DNA of 11,813 bases from an uncultured Erysipelotrichaceae bacterium. Lineage in GTDB: Bacteria > Bacillota_I > Bacilli_A > RF39 > UBA660. A program made the position numbers and the translations under genes. Of the stretch, positions 5,883-11,813 are shown piece after piece. Position 1 is the stretch's first letter. Every line of letters begins with the position of its first letter. Under the pieces are notes generated by a model. The model saw nothing but the letters and a program-made list of their open reading frames with translations, had not been told where the DNA came from and made no database searches. The DNA lies in assembly GCA_902766135.1 (NCBI GenBank), contig CACXCK010000070.1:1-11813 (forward strand), read 5' to 3'.

Positions 5883-5911
5883 ATTATACAATAAAGACTC
5901 GTTGCTGACAA
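5883..5911 (-). promoter_or_regulatory. Promoter of the minus-strand hypothetical gene
   Basis: On the minus strand TTGTCA (5911-5906) and TATAAT (5888-5883) are exactly 17 bp apart, near consensus. The start would be near 5876, leaving a short leader that just contains the RBS. The -35 shares its bases with the -35 of the divergent rarA promoter. Confidence 0.75.
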
Positions 5912-5933
5912 CTTTATTATTATTTGTTATAAT
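5905..5933 (+). promoter_or_regulatory. Promoter of rarA
   Basis: CTGACA (5905-5910, five of six consensus bases) and TATAAT (5928-5933) are separated by 17 bp. The start is expected near 5940, about 15 nt before the ATG at 5955. Bases 5906-5910 are also part of the minus-strand -35, so two polymerases cannot occupy both promoters at once. Confidence 0.75.
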
Positions 5934-5954
5934 ATATCAAGGAAGTGGTGCTTT

Positions 5955-7292
5955 ATGGAGCAAACATCGTTATTTTCTGGTACTAATAGTGAGCCTTTAG
6001 CTTCTAGAATGAGACCTCGTAATTTAGATGAATTTGTTGGACAGACGCATCTTTTAGGGGAGAATAAACTCCTTCGTAAAATGATAGAAACTGATCGTGT
6101 TTCATCTATGATTTTTTGGGGGCCTCCTGGAGTTGGTAAGACTACTTTAGCACGAATTATTGCTCTTAAAACAGAGTCTAAGTTTATTACTTTTTCGGCT
6201 GTTACTTCTGGTATTAAAGAAATTAAAGAAGTAATGGAAGATGCTGATAAGAATAGAAGTCAAGGAATACAAACGATTCTTTTTGTAGACGAAATACATA
6301 GATTTAATAAAGCTCAGCAAGATGCATTTTTGCCGTTTGTTGAAAAAGGGGCGATTGTACTAATTGGGGCTACAACAGAGAATCCTTCTTTTGAGATTAA
6401 TAACGCCCTTTTATCTAGATGTCGTGTTTTTGTCTTGAAAGAATTGACTAACGAAGATATTTTAACCCTATTAAAAAGAGCTTTGCATGATCCTAGAGGA
6501 TTCGGGTTATCGAAGGTTATTATTGATGATGATGATCTTCAAGGTATTGCTTCATTTGCAGCTGGTGATGCAAGAAGTGCTCTCACTATCTTAGATATGG
6601 TTGTCTTAAATGGAGATGTTTTAGAGGATGGCTCAATTAAAGTTACTAAGGATATAGTTGAAGGCGTTTTAACTAAGAAAACATTTTTGTATGATAAAAA
6701 TGGGGAAGAACATTATAATTTAATTTCAGCTTTACATAAATCTATGCGTAATAGTGATACAAATGCTTCTGTTTACTGGCTTTCAAGAATGTTAGAGGCT
6801 GGTGAAGACCCTTTATATATCGCTAGAAGGATTGTTCGGTTTGCATCAGAAGATATAGGCTTAGCTGATACTAATGCTTTAAATGTAGCGGTAAATGTTT
6901 ATCAGGCATGTCATTTTATAGGAATGCCTGAATGTAGTGTGCATCTTACTGAAGCTGTTATTTATATGTCTTTAGCCCCTAAATCTAATGCTTGTGATGT
7001 GGCCTATATGATGGCTAGTAGTGATGCTAAAAAGTTTCCAGAGCCAGTGCCACTTATTATACGAAATGCACCAACAAAACTAATGAAAGAGTTAGATTAT
7101 GGTAAGGGTTATAAGTATGCTCATGATTATGAGGATAAATTATCAACTATGGAGTGTATGCCTGATAGTTTAGTGGGAAAAGAATACTATTTTCCTACGA
7201 CAATGGGGAAAGAAGAAAAGTTTAAAGAAAGATTAGAATATATAAAGAAGTGGAAAATAAATCATAGAAAGAAGGAAAAGAATGAAAAATAA
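5955..7292 (+). CDS. rarA: Replication-associated recombination ATPase RarA (MgsA)
   Basis: A 445-residue AAA+ ATPase of the RarA/MgsA/WRNIP1 family, acting at stalled replication forks in the cytoplasm. Seen directly: an N-terminal PLASRMRP-NLDEFVGQ-HLLG signature (residues 14-35), Walker A GPPGVGKTT (56-64), Walker B FVDEIHRFNKAQQDAFLP with Asp112-Glu113, sensor 1 GATTENPSFEINNALLSRCRVF (about 138-159) with the arginine-finger SRCR, and the C-terminal tetramerisation region with HFIGMPECSVHLTEA-IY-SLAPKSN (about 317-342). Length is normal for the family. It reads as the first gene of a short operon, overlapping the next gene by 11 nt. A purine-rich AAGGAAGTGG (5939-5948) precedes the ATG. 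The protein begins MEQTSLF, and such short hydrophobic N-termini can be SSB- or clamp-binding, which I cannot confirm here. Confidence 0.96.
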   Translation: MEQTSLFSGTNSEPLASRMRPRNLDEFVGQTHLLGENKLLRKMIETDRVSSMIFWGPPGVGKTTLARIIALKTESKFITFSAVTSGIKEIKEVMEDADKNRSQGIQTILFVDEIHRFNKAQQDAFLPFVEKGAIVLIGATTENPSFEINNALLSRCRVFVLKELTNEDILTLLKRALHDPRGFGLSKVIIDDDDLQGIASFAAGDARSALTILDMVVLNGDVLEDGSIKVTKDIVEGVLTKKTFLYDKNGEEHYNLISALHKSMRNSDTNASVYWLSRMLEAGEDPLYIARRIVRFASEDIGLADTNALNVAVNVYQACHFIGMPECSVHLTEAVIYMSLAPKSNACDVAYMMASSDAKKFPEPVPLIIRNAPTKLMKELDYGKGYKYAHDYEDKLSTMECMPDSLVGKEYYFPTTMGKEEKFKERLEYIKKWKINHRKKEKNEK

Positions 7293-7584
7293 GTATCAAA
7301 GAATGACAAAAGAAGAAAAGAAAAAATTAAAAAGTCGTTATTATAAAACTGAAAAAGGAAGACTTCAGAAGAATAGACTTATAAGATTATTAGTTATCGG
7401 TATTATAGGTATATTGTTTTCTCTTTATTTGATTATTGATGGCTATTTAAAAGGAAACATAAGTGTATGGACTTGGATAGGAGCTATTATTTTAATAATA
7501 TTCTCCTTGATATATATAGTTGCGTCTTTTTACTTAAGAGGAAAGAGTTTAAATACTTTTGCAGTCAAAAATGGGCACATTTAG
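7282..7584 (+). CDS. Small two-helix membrane protein
   Basis: A 100-residue protein with a very basic N-terminus (residues 1-33, rich in Lys and Arg), a hydrophobic helix at about 34-55, a short loop with GNISVWTW, a second helix at about 61-84, and a short C-terminus. The positive-inside rule predicts both termini in the cytoplasm. The ATG lies inside the 3' end of rarA (11-nt overlap) after GAAGGA at 7271-7276, so translation is probably coupled. I recognise no family. A replication or DNA-repair role is suggested only by the operon. Confidence 0.7.
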   Translation: MKNKYQRMTKEEKKKLKSRYYKTEKGRLQKNRLIRLLVIGIIGILFSLYLIIDGYLKGNISVWTWIGAIILIIFSLIYIVASFYLRGKSLNTFAVKNGHI

Positions 7585-7608
7585 TGTAAATAAACTGTAA
7601 AATTTATT

Positions 7609-7637
7609 AAAAAATTGCTTTTTAAGCGATTTTTTTT
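7609..7637 (+). terminator. Terminator of the rarA operon
   Basis: AAAAAATTGCTT (7609-7620) pairs with AAGCGATTTTTT (7624-7635; one T-G pair) around a 3-nt T loop, and the T-run continues to 7637. It separates the rarA operon from dnaG. In the remaining 60 bp before dnaG no good -35/-10 pair is visible by eye, although TATAAATAAT at 7670-7679 could contain a -10. Confidence 0.7.
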
Positions 7638-7682
7638 GCATTAAAAAAAGGAAAATGACTTTTTTTGTCTATAAATAATATT

Positions 7683-7690
7683 AGGGGAGG
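7683..7690 (+). promoter_or_regulatory. Ribosome binding site of dnaG
   Basis: AGGGGAGG lies 10 nt before the ATG at 7701. It excludes the in-frame TTG at 7665, which would place this site inside the coding region. Between them is an out-of-frame ATGTAA at 7696-7701 whose stop overlaps the dnaG start, possibly only a chance minimal frame. Confidence 0.75.
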
Positions 7691-7700
7691 AATATATGTA

Positions 7701-9455
7701 ATGGCAGTAATATCGCAGGAAGATATTAAAAAAATTCGTAGTAAAGCTGATATAGTGGAAGTAATAAAAGAATATATTCCTCTGTCGCCACAAGGGAAGA
7801 ATTATTTTGGAATATGCCCGTTTCATGAAGATCATTCACCGAGTATGAGTGTGTCTAAAGAAAAACAGTTATATAAGTGTTTTTCTTGTGGGGCGAGTGG
7901 TAATGTTTTTACTTTTTTACAAAATTATTTAAATATATCTTTTATTGAGGCTGTTGAGATGCTTGCTTCTAAAGTGGGCGAAAGTATTAGTGTTACTACT
8001 GAATATAAAAAGAAGAGAGAGTTTGATAATGAATATCAAATAATGAAATTAGCTTCTTTATTTTATCAGAATAATTTGCATACTAAAGAAGGGGAAGAAG
8101 CAAGACGTTATTTATTAGAAAGAAATATTGATGAGAAAGCAATAGAAGATTTTGGAATTGGTCTTTCTTTAAATGATGGATTACTTACACCTCTACTTGA
8201 AAAAAAGAAAATTGATTTATCGCTCGCAAGTAGTTTAGGATTATTAAATTTTGATAAAAAATATTATGATTTGTTTAGATCAAGAATAATGTTTCCGATT
8301 CATAATTTGGATGGTGATGTTGTAGGTTTTACTGGAAGGATTTATCATGGTGAAAAGAATACTTCAAAGTATATGAACACAAAGGAAACTGTTATATTTA
8401 AAAAAGGGGAAATTCTTTATAATTATCATCGAGCTAAGAATGAGATAAGGTTACTTAAGCAAGTTATATTGGTTGAAGGAAATATGGATGCTTTAAGAAT
8501 GTACGAAAATGGTTTTAAAAATACAGTAGCTTTGATGGGAACGGCGATGACTTCTAAACAAGTTAATATTTTAAAACATTTAAGAGTGCCTATAGTGTTA
8601 ATGTTTGACAATGATGAGGCTGGAGCTTTAGCTACACTTACGAATGGCAAAATGTTAAGAGAAGCTCAATGTGACGTGTCCGTTGTTAGACTTACTGGAG
8701 AGAAAGACCCAGATGAATATATTCTGAAACATGGTGTTAATGCTATGGCTAGTAATATTAAACAGGCAGGTAGTTTTATTGATTTTTTATATTTGTATTA
8801 CAAAGATAATAAAAATTTAAATGATAGTAAAGAATTAGCTAAATATATAAATAATATTTTAGATTCTTTAAATGATGAAGATGATATTACTAAAGATATA
8901 ATATTACAAAGACTTGTTAAAGATTATAATCTGTCTTTGGATGTTTTAAAAAGTAGACTAGAAGATACTAATGAAACGGTTGTTTCTATTCCTGTTGAAG
9001 AAAAAAAGAAGGTAAAGAAATCTAGATTAGTTAATTGTATTGAACATATTTTATATTATATGATGAATAGCAAAGAATATATTGATATGTATCGAAGTAG
9101 TTTAGGGGTATTTAAAAATTCAGTTTATCGAAGTATAGCTAATGAAATTATATATTATGGGGAGAGAAATCAAGTTTCCTTGGCTGATTTTTTGATATAT
9201 GCAGAAGAGAGTCCTTTAAAGAATGAAATATTTGAAATAATTAATAATGTTAATGAGAGTATTTTGGATAAGAGAGTATTAGAAGAGTATATATATACTG
9301 TTAAAGAACTTATGTGGGAAGAAGAAAAGAAAGAATTAAAAGCAAAACAAAAAGAAACAATGGATATTAATATGAAAGAAAAAATAGGTAGTCAAATAGT
9401 TGAATTAACAAAAAAGATTCAAGAAATAAAAGTAGAAAGAAGTGGTTTGAAATGA
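7701..9455 (+). CDS. dnaG: DNA primase DnaG
   Basis: A 584-residue primase that synthesises RNA primers for lagging-strand replication and binds the replicative helicase. Seen directly: the N-terminal CHC2 zinc finger with Cys39-Pro-Phe-His42 and Cys60-Phe-Ser-Cys63 (residues 39-63); the catalytic core; the Toprim domain with VEGNMDA (Glu259) and MFDNDEAG (Asp303, Asp305); and a long charged C-terminal region (about 440-584), the helicase-interacting part, poorly conserved in general. Length is close to the roughly 600 residues of B. subtilis DnaG. The usual EGYMD Toprim motif is EGNMD here, a conservative oddity that keeps the catalytic Glu. The TGA stop overlaps the ATG of the sigma factor gene (ATGA), giving coupled translation, as in the classic dnaG-rpoD macromolecular-synthesis operon. 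Confidence 0.97.
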   Translation: MAVISQEDIKKIRSKADIVEVIKEYIPLSPQGKNYFGICPFHEDHSPSMSVSKEKQLYKCFSCGASGNVFTFLQNYLNISFIEAVEMLASKVGESISVTTEYKKKREFDNEYQIMKLASLFYQNNLHTKEGEEARRYLLERNIDEKAIEDFGIGLSLNDGLLTPLLEKKKIDLSLASSLGLLNFDKKYYDLFRSRIMFPIHNLDGDVVGFTGRIYHGEKNTSKYMNTKETVIFKKGEILYNYHRAKNEIRLLKQVILVEGNMDALRMYENGFKNTVALMGTAMTSKQVNILKHLRVPIVLMFDNDEAGALATLTNGKMLREAQCDVSVVRLTGEKDPDEYILKHGVNAMASNIKQAGSFIDFLYLYYKDNKNLNDSKELAKYINNILDSLNDEDDITKDIILQRLVKDYNLSLDVLKSRLEDTNETVVSIPVEEKKKVKKSRLVNCIEHILYYMMNSKEYIDMYRSSLGVFKNSVYRSIANEIIYYGERNQVSLADFLIYAEESPLKNEIFEIINNVNESILDKRVLEEYIYTVKELMWEEEKKELKAKQKETMDINMKEKIGSQIVELTKKIQEIKVERSGLK

Positions 9456-10750
9456 CAAAGTTTGAAATGAAAAAGAATGAATTATTAAGAGCTGGTAAAA
9501 AAAATGGCTATATTTTGGTTAGTGATATTACGGAAATAGCAAAAGAATGTAAGGTTAAAGTTGACGAGGTTAAAAAATTCCAAAAGGAAATAGAAGATGA
9601 AGCTATAGAAATAGTAGATAAAATACCAGAAGAGTCTAAAAAGGTTGCACCTACTAAATTAAAAGAAATTAAAACTTTTGAAGAAAGAAAAGAAGAGTTA
9701 ATTAAAAAGGGTAAAGAAAGTGGACGTATTACTTATGAAGAACTAGCTGATAGTTTAAAAGGGTTAGATGTAGATAATGATTCTTTAGATGAGTTATACA
9801 ATGATTTGATTGATAATCAAATTGAAATAGTTTCTGGTGATGAAGATGAAGGCAGTTTAAAAGATAATGGTGAAGATGATGCTATTATTTTAGATGATAC
9901 GGAAATTACTAAAGATATTAATATTAATGATCCAGTAAGAATGTATTTGAAAGAAATTGGACGTATATCTTTGCTTACTCCAGAAGAAGAAATGAATTTA
10001 TCTATTAGAGTTGCTAATGGTGATGAAGAAGCTAAAAATAGACTTGCTGAATCTAACTTACGTTTAGTTGTTAGTATTGCTAAGCGTTATGTTGGTAGAG
10101 GATTGTTATTCTTAGATTTAATACAAGAAGGTAATATAGGTTTAATGAAAGCTGTAGACAAGTTTGATTATGACAAAGGTTATAAGTTTAGTACATATGC
10201 AACTTGGTGGATTAGACAAGCAATAACTAGAGCGCTTGCAGATCAAGCAAGAACAATAAGAGTACCAGTTCATATGGTTGAAACAATTAATAAGATGGCA
10301 AGAATTCAAAGACAATTAACGCTTGAGTTAAATAGAGAACCAACTGAAGAAGAGTTAGCTAAGAAGATGGGTATTTCGGTTGAAAAGGTAAGAGAAGTAG
10401 TGAAGATTAGTCAAGATCCAGTATCACTTGAAACGCCAATTGGTGAAGAAGATGATTCGCATTTAGGAGACTTTGTTAAAGATATTAATATGGTTACACC
10501 AGAGGAATATGCAACTAATGAAATATTAAAAGAAGAAATAAGAGCTGTTTTATCTACTTTACAAGAAAGAGAACAAGAGGTATTAGAGCTTCGTTTTGGA
10601 CTTATAGATGGAACTAGTCATACTTTAGAGGAAGTTGGTAAGAAGTTTAATGTTACAAGAGAGAGAATTAGACAGATTGAAGCTAAGGCATTAAGAAAGT
10701 TAAGACATCCATCTCGCGCTAAGAAGTTAAAAGACTTTATGATGGATTAA
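9452..10750 (+). CDS. rpoD: Housekeeping RNA polymerase sigma factor RpoD/SigA
   Basis: A 432-residue primary sigma-70 factor. Regions in order: 1.2 from NDPVRMYLKEIG (about 159-190), 2.1-2.4 from NLRLVVSIAKRY through DLIQEGNIGLM, KFDYDKGYKFSTYATWWIRQAITRA (about 202-261), region 3 from VPVHMVETINK (271-350), and region 4 with the helix-turn-helix TLEEVGKKFNVTRERIRQIE (391-410). These give recognition of TTGACA/TATAAT promoters like those seen in the window. Before region 1.2 there are two similar blocks, residues 4-55 and 76-127, each starting FE-+K-EL---GK--G and ending IEIV, both like sigma region 1.1; an acidic linker (129-155) follows. B. subtilis SigA has 371 residues and one such block. 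It overlaps dnaG by 4 nt and lies 1 nt before trmK. Confidence 0.97.
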   Translation: MTKFEMKKNELLRAGKKNGYILVSDITEIAKECKVKVDEVKKFQKEIEDEAIEIVDKIPEESKKVAPTKLKEIKTFEERKEELIKKGKESGRITYEELADSLKGLDVDNDSLDELYNDLIDNQIEIVSGDEDEGSLKDNGEDDAIILDDTEITKDININDPVRMYLKEIGRISLLTPEEEMNLSIRVANGDEEAKNRLAESNLRLVVSIAKRYVGRGLLFLDLIQEGNIGLMKAVDKFDYDKGYKFSTYATWWIRQAITRALADQARTIRVPVHMVETINKMARIQRQLTLELNREPTEEELAKKMGISVEKVREVVKISQDPVSLETPIGEEDDSHLGDFVKDINMVTPEEYATNEILKEEIRAVLSTLQEREQEVLELRFGLIDGTSHTLEEVGKKFNVTRERIRQIEAKALRKLRHPSRAKKLKDFMMD

Positions 10751-10751
10751 G

Positions 10752-11396
10752 ATGAAAGATAAGAGATTAGAACGTATTATATCTTTAATACCATTTGGTG
10801 CCTCTTTAATAGATGTAGGTTGTGATCATGGATATGTAGGCCTTTATATGGCAAGCAAGGGCTCTAAAGTGTTGTTTACTGATATTCATCCAAATGCTTT
10901 AAATAAAGCACGAGAGAATGCTTTAAATAGTGGAATAGATGCTTTATATTTATGTACTGATGGGCTTAATGGTATTGATTTAGATAATTATCAAGTTATT
11001 GTAATAGCTGGTATGGGATTTCATACTATTAAGCATATCTTGAATCCTTATTTGAACTTACTAAGAGATAAAACCCTTATATTAGAATCTAATAATGATT
11101 TAGATAAATTAAGGGAGTATTTAATTAAGAATAATTTTAAGATTCATGAATATTTAGTTAAAGAAAGAAAGAAATATTATGTTATTTTTAAAGTTATGGA
11201 TGGAAAAGATGAATATACTAAGGAAGAGTACTTTTTAGGTAAGTTTAATAATGATAATATAGATTATTATAAGTATTTATTAGGAGAGTATACTAAAATA
11301 TATGAAAGTATTCCAGATGATAATAAAAAGAAAAATGAAGTATTAGAAAAAATTAATATTATAAATAGTTTTATTGAAAGAACTTTGGAGAATTAA
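10752..11396 (+). CDS. trmK: tRNA (adenine(22)-N1)-methyltransferase TrmK
   Basis: A 214-residue class I S-adenosylmethionine methyltransferase that methylates N1 of A22 in tRNAs, notably tRNA-Ser and tRNA-Tyr. Seen directly: motif I LIDVGCDHGYVGLYMA (residues 19-34), the acidic ribose-binding residue in FTDIHPNAL (Asp44), a TDGL segment (69-72), and VIAGMGF (84-90), which corresponds to the IAGMGG signature of the YqfN/TrmK family. The C-terminal part is helical and charged, as expected for the tRNA-binding domain. It is somewhat shorter than B. subtilis TrmK (about 238 residues). Its ATG is 1 nt after the rpoD stop with no obvious RBS, so expression depends on coupling. The placement after sigA is the same neighbourhood as in Bacillus. 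Confidence 0.92.
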   Translation: MKDKRLERIISLIPFGASLIDVGCDHGYVGLYMASKGSKVLFTDIHPNALNKARENALNSGIDALYLCTDGLNGIDLDNYQVIVIAGMGFHTIKHILNPYLNLLRDKTLILESNNDLDKLREYLIKNNFKIHEYLVKERKKYYVIFKVMDGKDEYTKEEYFLGKFNNDNIDYYKYLLGEYTKIYESIPDDNKKKNEVLEKINIINSFIERTLEN

Positions 11397-11604
11397 TAAT
11401 TTGATTCTCCTTTTTTATTGGTTTTGTTTCTAGTACTTTTTTTGGTGTAGTTATTTTTTTTAAAGGCATTTGTTTTATAACATTATGAATACTACTAATG
11501 GTTGGACTTACCTTTTGATAAAGTGGGACTACTTGACTTGCTATACCAAGTACTCTTTCAATACCGCCTATAACTTTAGTGATTGTTAAAGGATTATGAA
11601 ACAT
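11371..11604 (-). CDS. YqfQ/VrrA-like small protein
   Basis: A 77-residue protein with MFHNPLTITKVIGGIERVLG (residues 1-20), a hydrophobic helical middle to about 45, and a Lys/Pro/Thr-rich tail. The N-terminal pattern (hydrophobic helix, GG or GI, then IASQVVPLYQKVSPTISSIHNVIK) resembles the YqfQ/VrrA family of Bacillota, which in B. subtilis lies close to sigA and trmK (yqfN). Function of the family is unclear, possibly spore or surface associated. Coding-strand AAGAAGGT (11618-11611) precedes the ATG at 11604. The 3' end overlaps trmK by 26 nt, its last codons lying in the trmK terminator. Family call is from memory of motif and synteny; the gene itself is supported by RBS and promoter. 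Confidence 0.6.
   Translation of the reverse strand: MFHNPLTITKVIGGIERVLGIASQVVPLYQKVSPTISSIHNVIKQMPLKKITTPKKVLETKPIKKENQIINSPKFFQ
11387..11416 (+). terminator. Terminator of the dnaG-rpoD-trmK operon
   Basis: GGAGAATTAA (11387-11396) pairs with TTGATTCTCC (11401-11410; one T-G pair) around TAAT, followed by six T (11411-11416). The TAA stop of trmK is inside the stem. No comparable T-run exists on the minus side, so it acts mainly on the plus strand. Confidence 0.8.
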
Positions 11605-11618
11605 TATTACACCTTCTT

Positions 11619-11629
11619 ATTATAGTATA
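11619..11629 (-). promoter_or_regulatory. Putative promoter -10 of the YqfQ/VrrA-like gene
   Basis: On the minus strand TATAAT (11624-11619) and the overlapping TATACT (11629-11624) precede the RBS. A TTTGTA/TTGTAA -35-like element lies near 11640-11647 within the same TTTTTTACAAAAAAC tract that supplies the plus-strand -35. With TATAAT as -10, transcription would start within the RBS, so TATACT is the more plausible element. Confidence 0.4.
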
Positions 11630-11638
11630 TGATTATTT

Positions 11639-11669
11639 TTTACAAAAAACATACAATCTATGGTATTAT
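11639..11669 (+). promoter_or_regulatory. Promoter of the right-edge secreted-protein gene
   Basis: TTTACA (11639-11644) is followed after 19 bp by TATTAT (11664-11669), preceded by TGG to give an extended -10. The spacing is long but tolerable with the TG. The start would be near 11676. It is divergent from, and overlaps, the YqfQ-like gene promoter. Confidence 0.5.
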
Positions 11670-11693
11670 TATTAATAGAGAGTAGATGATGAT

Positions 11694-11813
11694 ATGAATA
11701 ATAAAAAAACATTATTAATAATAATATCAATATTACTGCTTACAATAGGTATTTCTTTTGCTTCATGGATAATAACTCTAAATCAAACTAATAATAATCT
11801 AATATCTAGTAAG
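11694..11813 (+). CDS. Partial gene: secreted protein with a SipW-type signal peptide (3' end outside window)
   Basis: Forty codons are present with no stop before the edge. After a short basic N-terminus (MNNKKT) comes a hydrophobic segment LLIIISILLLTIGISFASW (residues 7-25), then a polar stretch rich in Asn, ITLNQTNNNLISS. The segment ends in a GISFASW-like motif resembling the G-T-W-A-Y/F-F cleavage region of SipW-dependent proteins (TasA, CalY). A weak purine-rich site (about 11679-11685) precedes the ATG at 11694; an ATG at 11686 is out of frame. If processed by the SipW-class peptidase at 3058-4182 it would be a second, physically unlinked substrate. It could also be an ordinary membrane-anchored protein; the rest is not in the window. 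Confidence 0.6.
   Translation, partial: MNNKKTLLIIISILLLTIGISFASWIITLNQTNNNLISSK

Noticed and set aside
5862..5891. Upstream ATG at 5891 for the minus-strand hypothetical gene
   Set aside because: It lies upstream of the predicted transcription start, next to the -10, and lacks an RBS; the ATG at 5861 has a consensus RBS 5 nt away.
5815..6000. Plus-strand hydrophobic 61-codon frame upstream of rarA
   Set aside because: It runs antisense to the unknown gene, spans both promoters and overlaps rarA in another frame; its hydrophobicity reflects T-rich antisense sequence.
7665..7700. TTG start for DnaG at 7665
   Set aside because: The extension translates the RBS AGGGGAGG, and DnaG proteins normally begin just before the I----I-KI---ADIVEVI motif, as does the ATG at 7701.
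7641..7835. Minus-strand open frame across the dnaG start
   Set aside because: It is composed of Phe/Tyr-rich antisense of AT-rich sequence with no RBS, overlapping the dnaG zinc-finger coding region.
8426..8650. Minus-strand open frame opposite the Toprim part of dnaG
   Set aside because: It is antisense to the most conserved part of the primase and has no expression signals.
1..11813. CRISPR arrays, insertion sequences, prophage, toxin-antitoxin or restriction genes
   Set aside because: No regularly spaced repeats, transposase or integrase motifs, terminal inverted repeats or target duplications were seen; gene content is mainly core plus a secretion cassette.
1..11813. Use of TGA as tryptophan (Mollicutes code)
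   Set aside because: TGA ends dnaG with a typical ATGA overlap, Trp is TGG throughout, and conserved proteins have no internal TGA.

Overview
The window is strongly AT-rich with short intergenic gaps, AAGGAG-type ribosome binding sites and sigma-A-type promoters. It reads with the standard bacterial code: dnaG ends in TGA and tryptophans are TGG. The order dnaG - rpoD/sigA - trmK with a YqfQ/VrrA-like gene next door is a Bacillota synteny. Low GC together with a SipW/TasA-like cassette suggests an uncultured host-associated member of the Bacilli (RF39-like). The placement is inference, not a computed classification.

Region 1 (1-2212). A short structured non-coding stretch ending in a terminator (about 44-179) precedes a strong promoter (178-206). 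That promoter reads into a 19-codon histidine-rich leader peptide (233-292), then mutually exclusive hairpins and an intrinsic terminator (350-377). This has the architecture of an amino-acid attenuator. It controls a two-gene unit: a GNAT acetyltransferase (405-1175) and an ArgE-like M20 deacylase (1178-2182), closed by a terminator. Histidine control of such a pair is the most unexpected regulatory feature here.

Region 2 (2349-5351). A secretion and surface-fibre cassette: a small TasA/camelysin-like secreted protein, a SipW-class (Ser/His) signal peptidase fused to a large polytopic membrane domain, and a DUF5305-like membrane protein. An intercistronic hairpin after the first gene may set higher expression of the structural subunit. 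A bidirectional terminator separates the cassette from a convergent unknown gene (5331-5861, minus). A second protein with a SipW-type leader starts at the right edge (11694) and may be another substrate.

Region 3 (5861-7637). Divergent promoters sharing their -35 bases drive the unknown minus-strand gene and rarA. rarA overlaps a small two-helix membrane protein gene and the pair ends in a terminator.

Region 4 (7701-11416). The macromolecular-synthesis operon: DNA primase (dnaG), the housekeeping sigma factor (with what looks like a tandem duplication of region 1.1) and tRNA m1A22 methyltransferase (trmK), translationally coupled and ended by a terminator. A YqfQ/VrrA-like gene lies on the opposite strand (11371-11604), diverging from the partial gene at the right edge.
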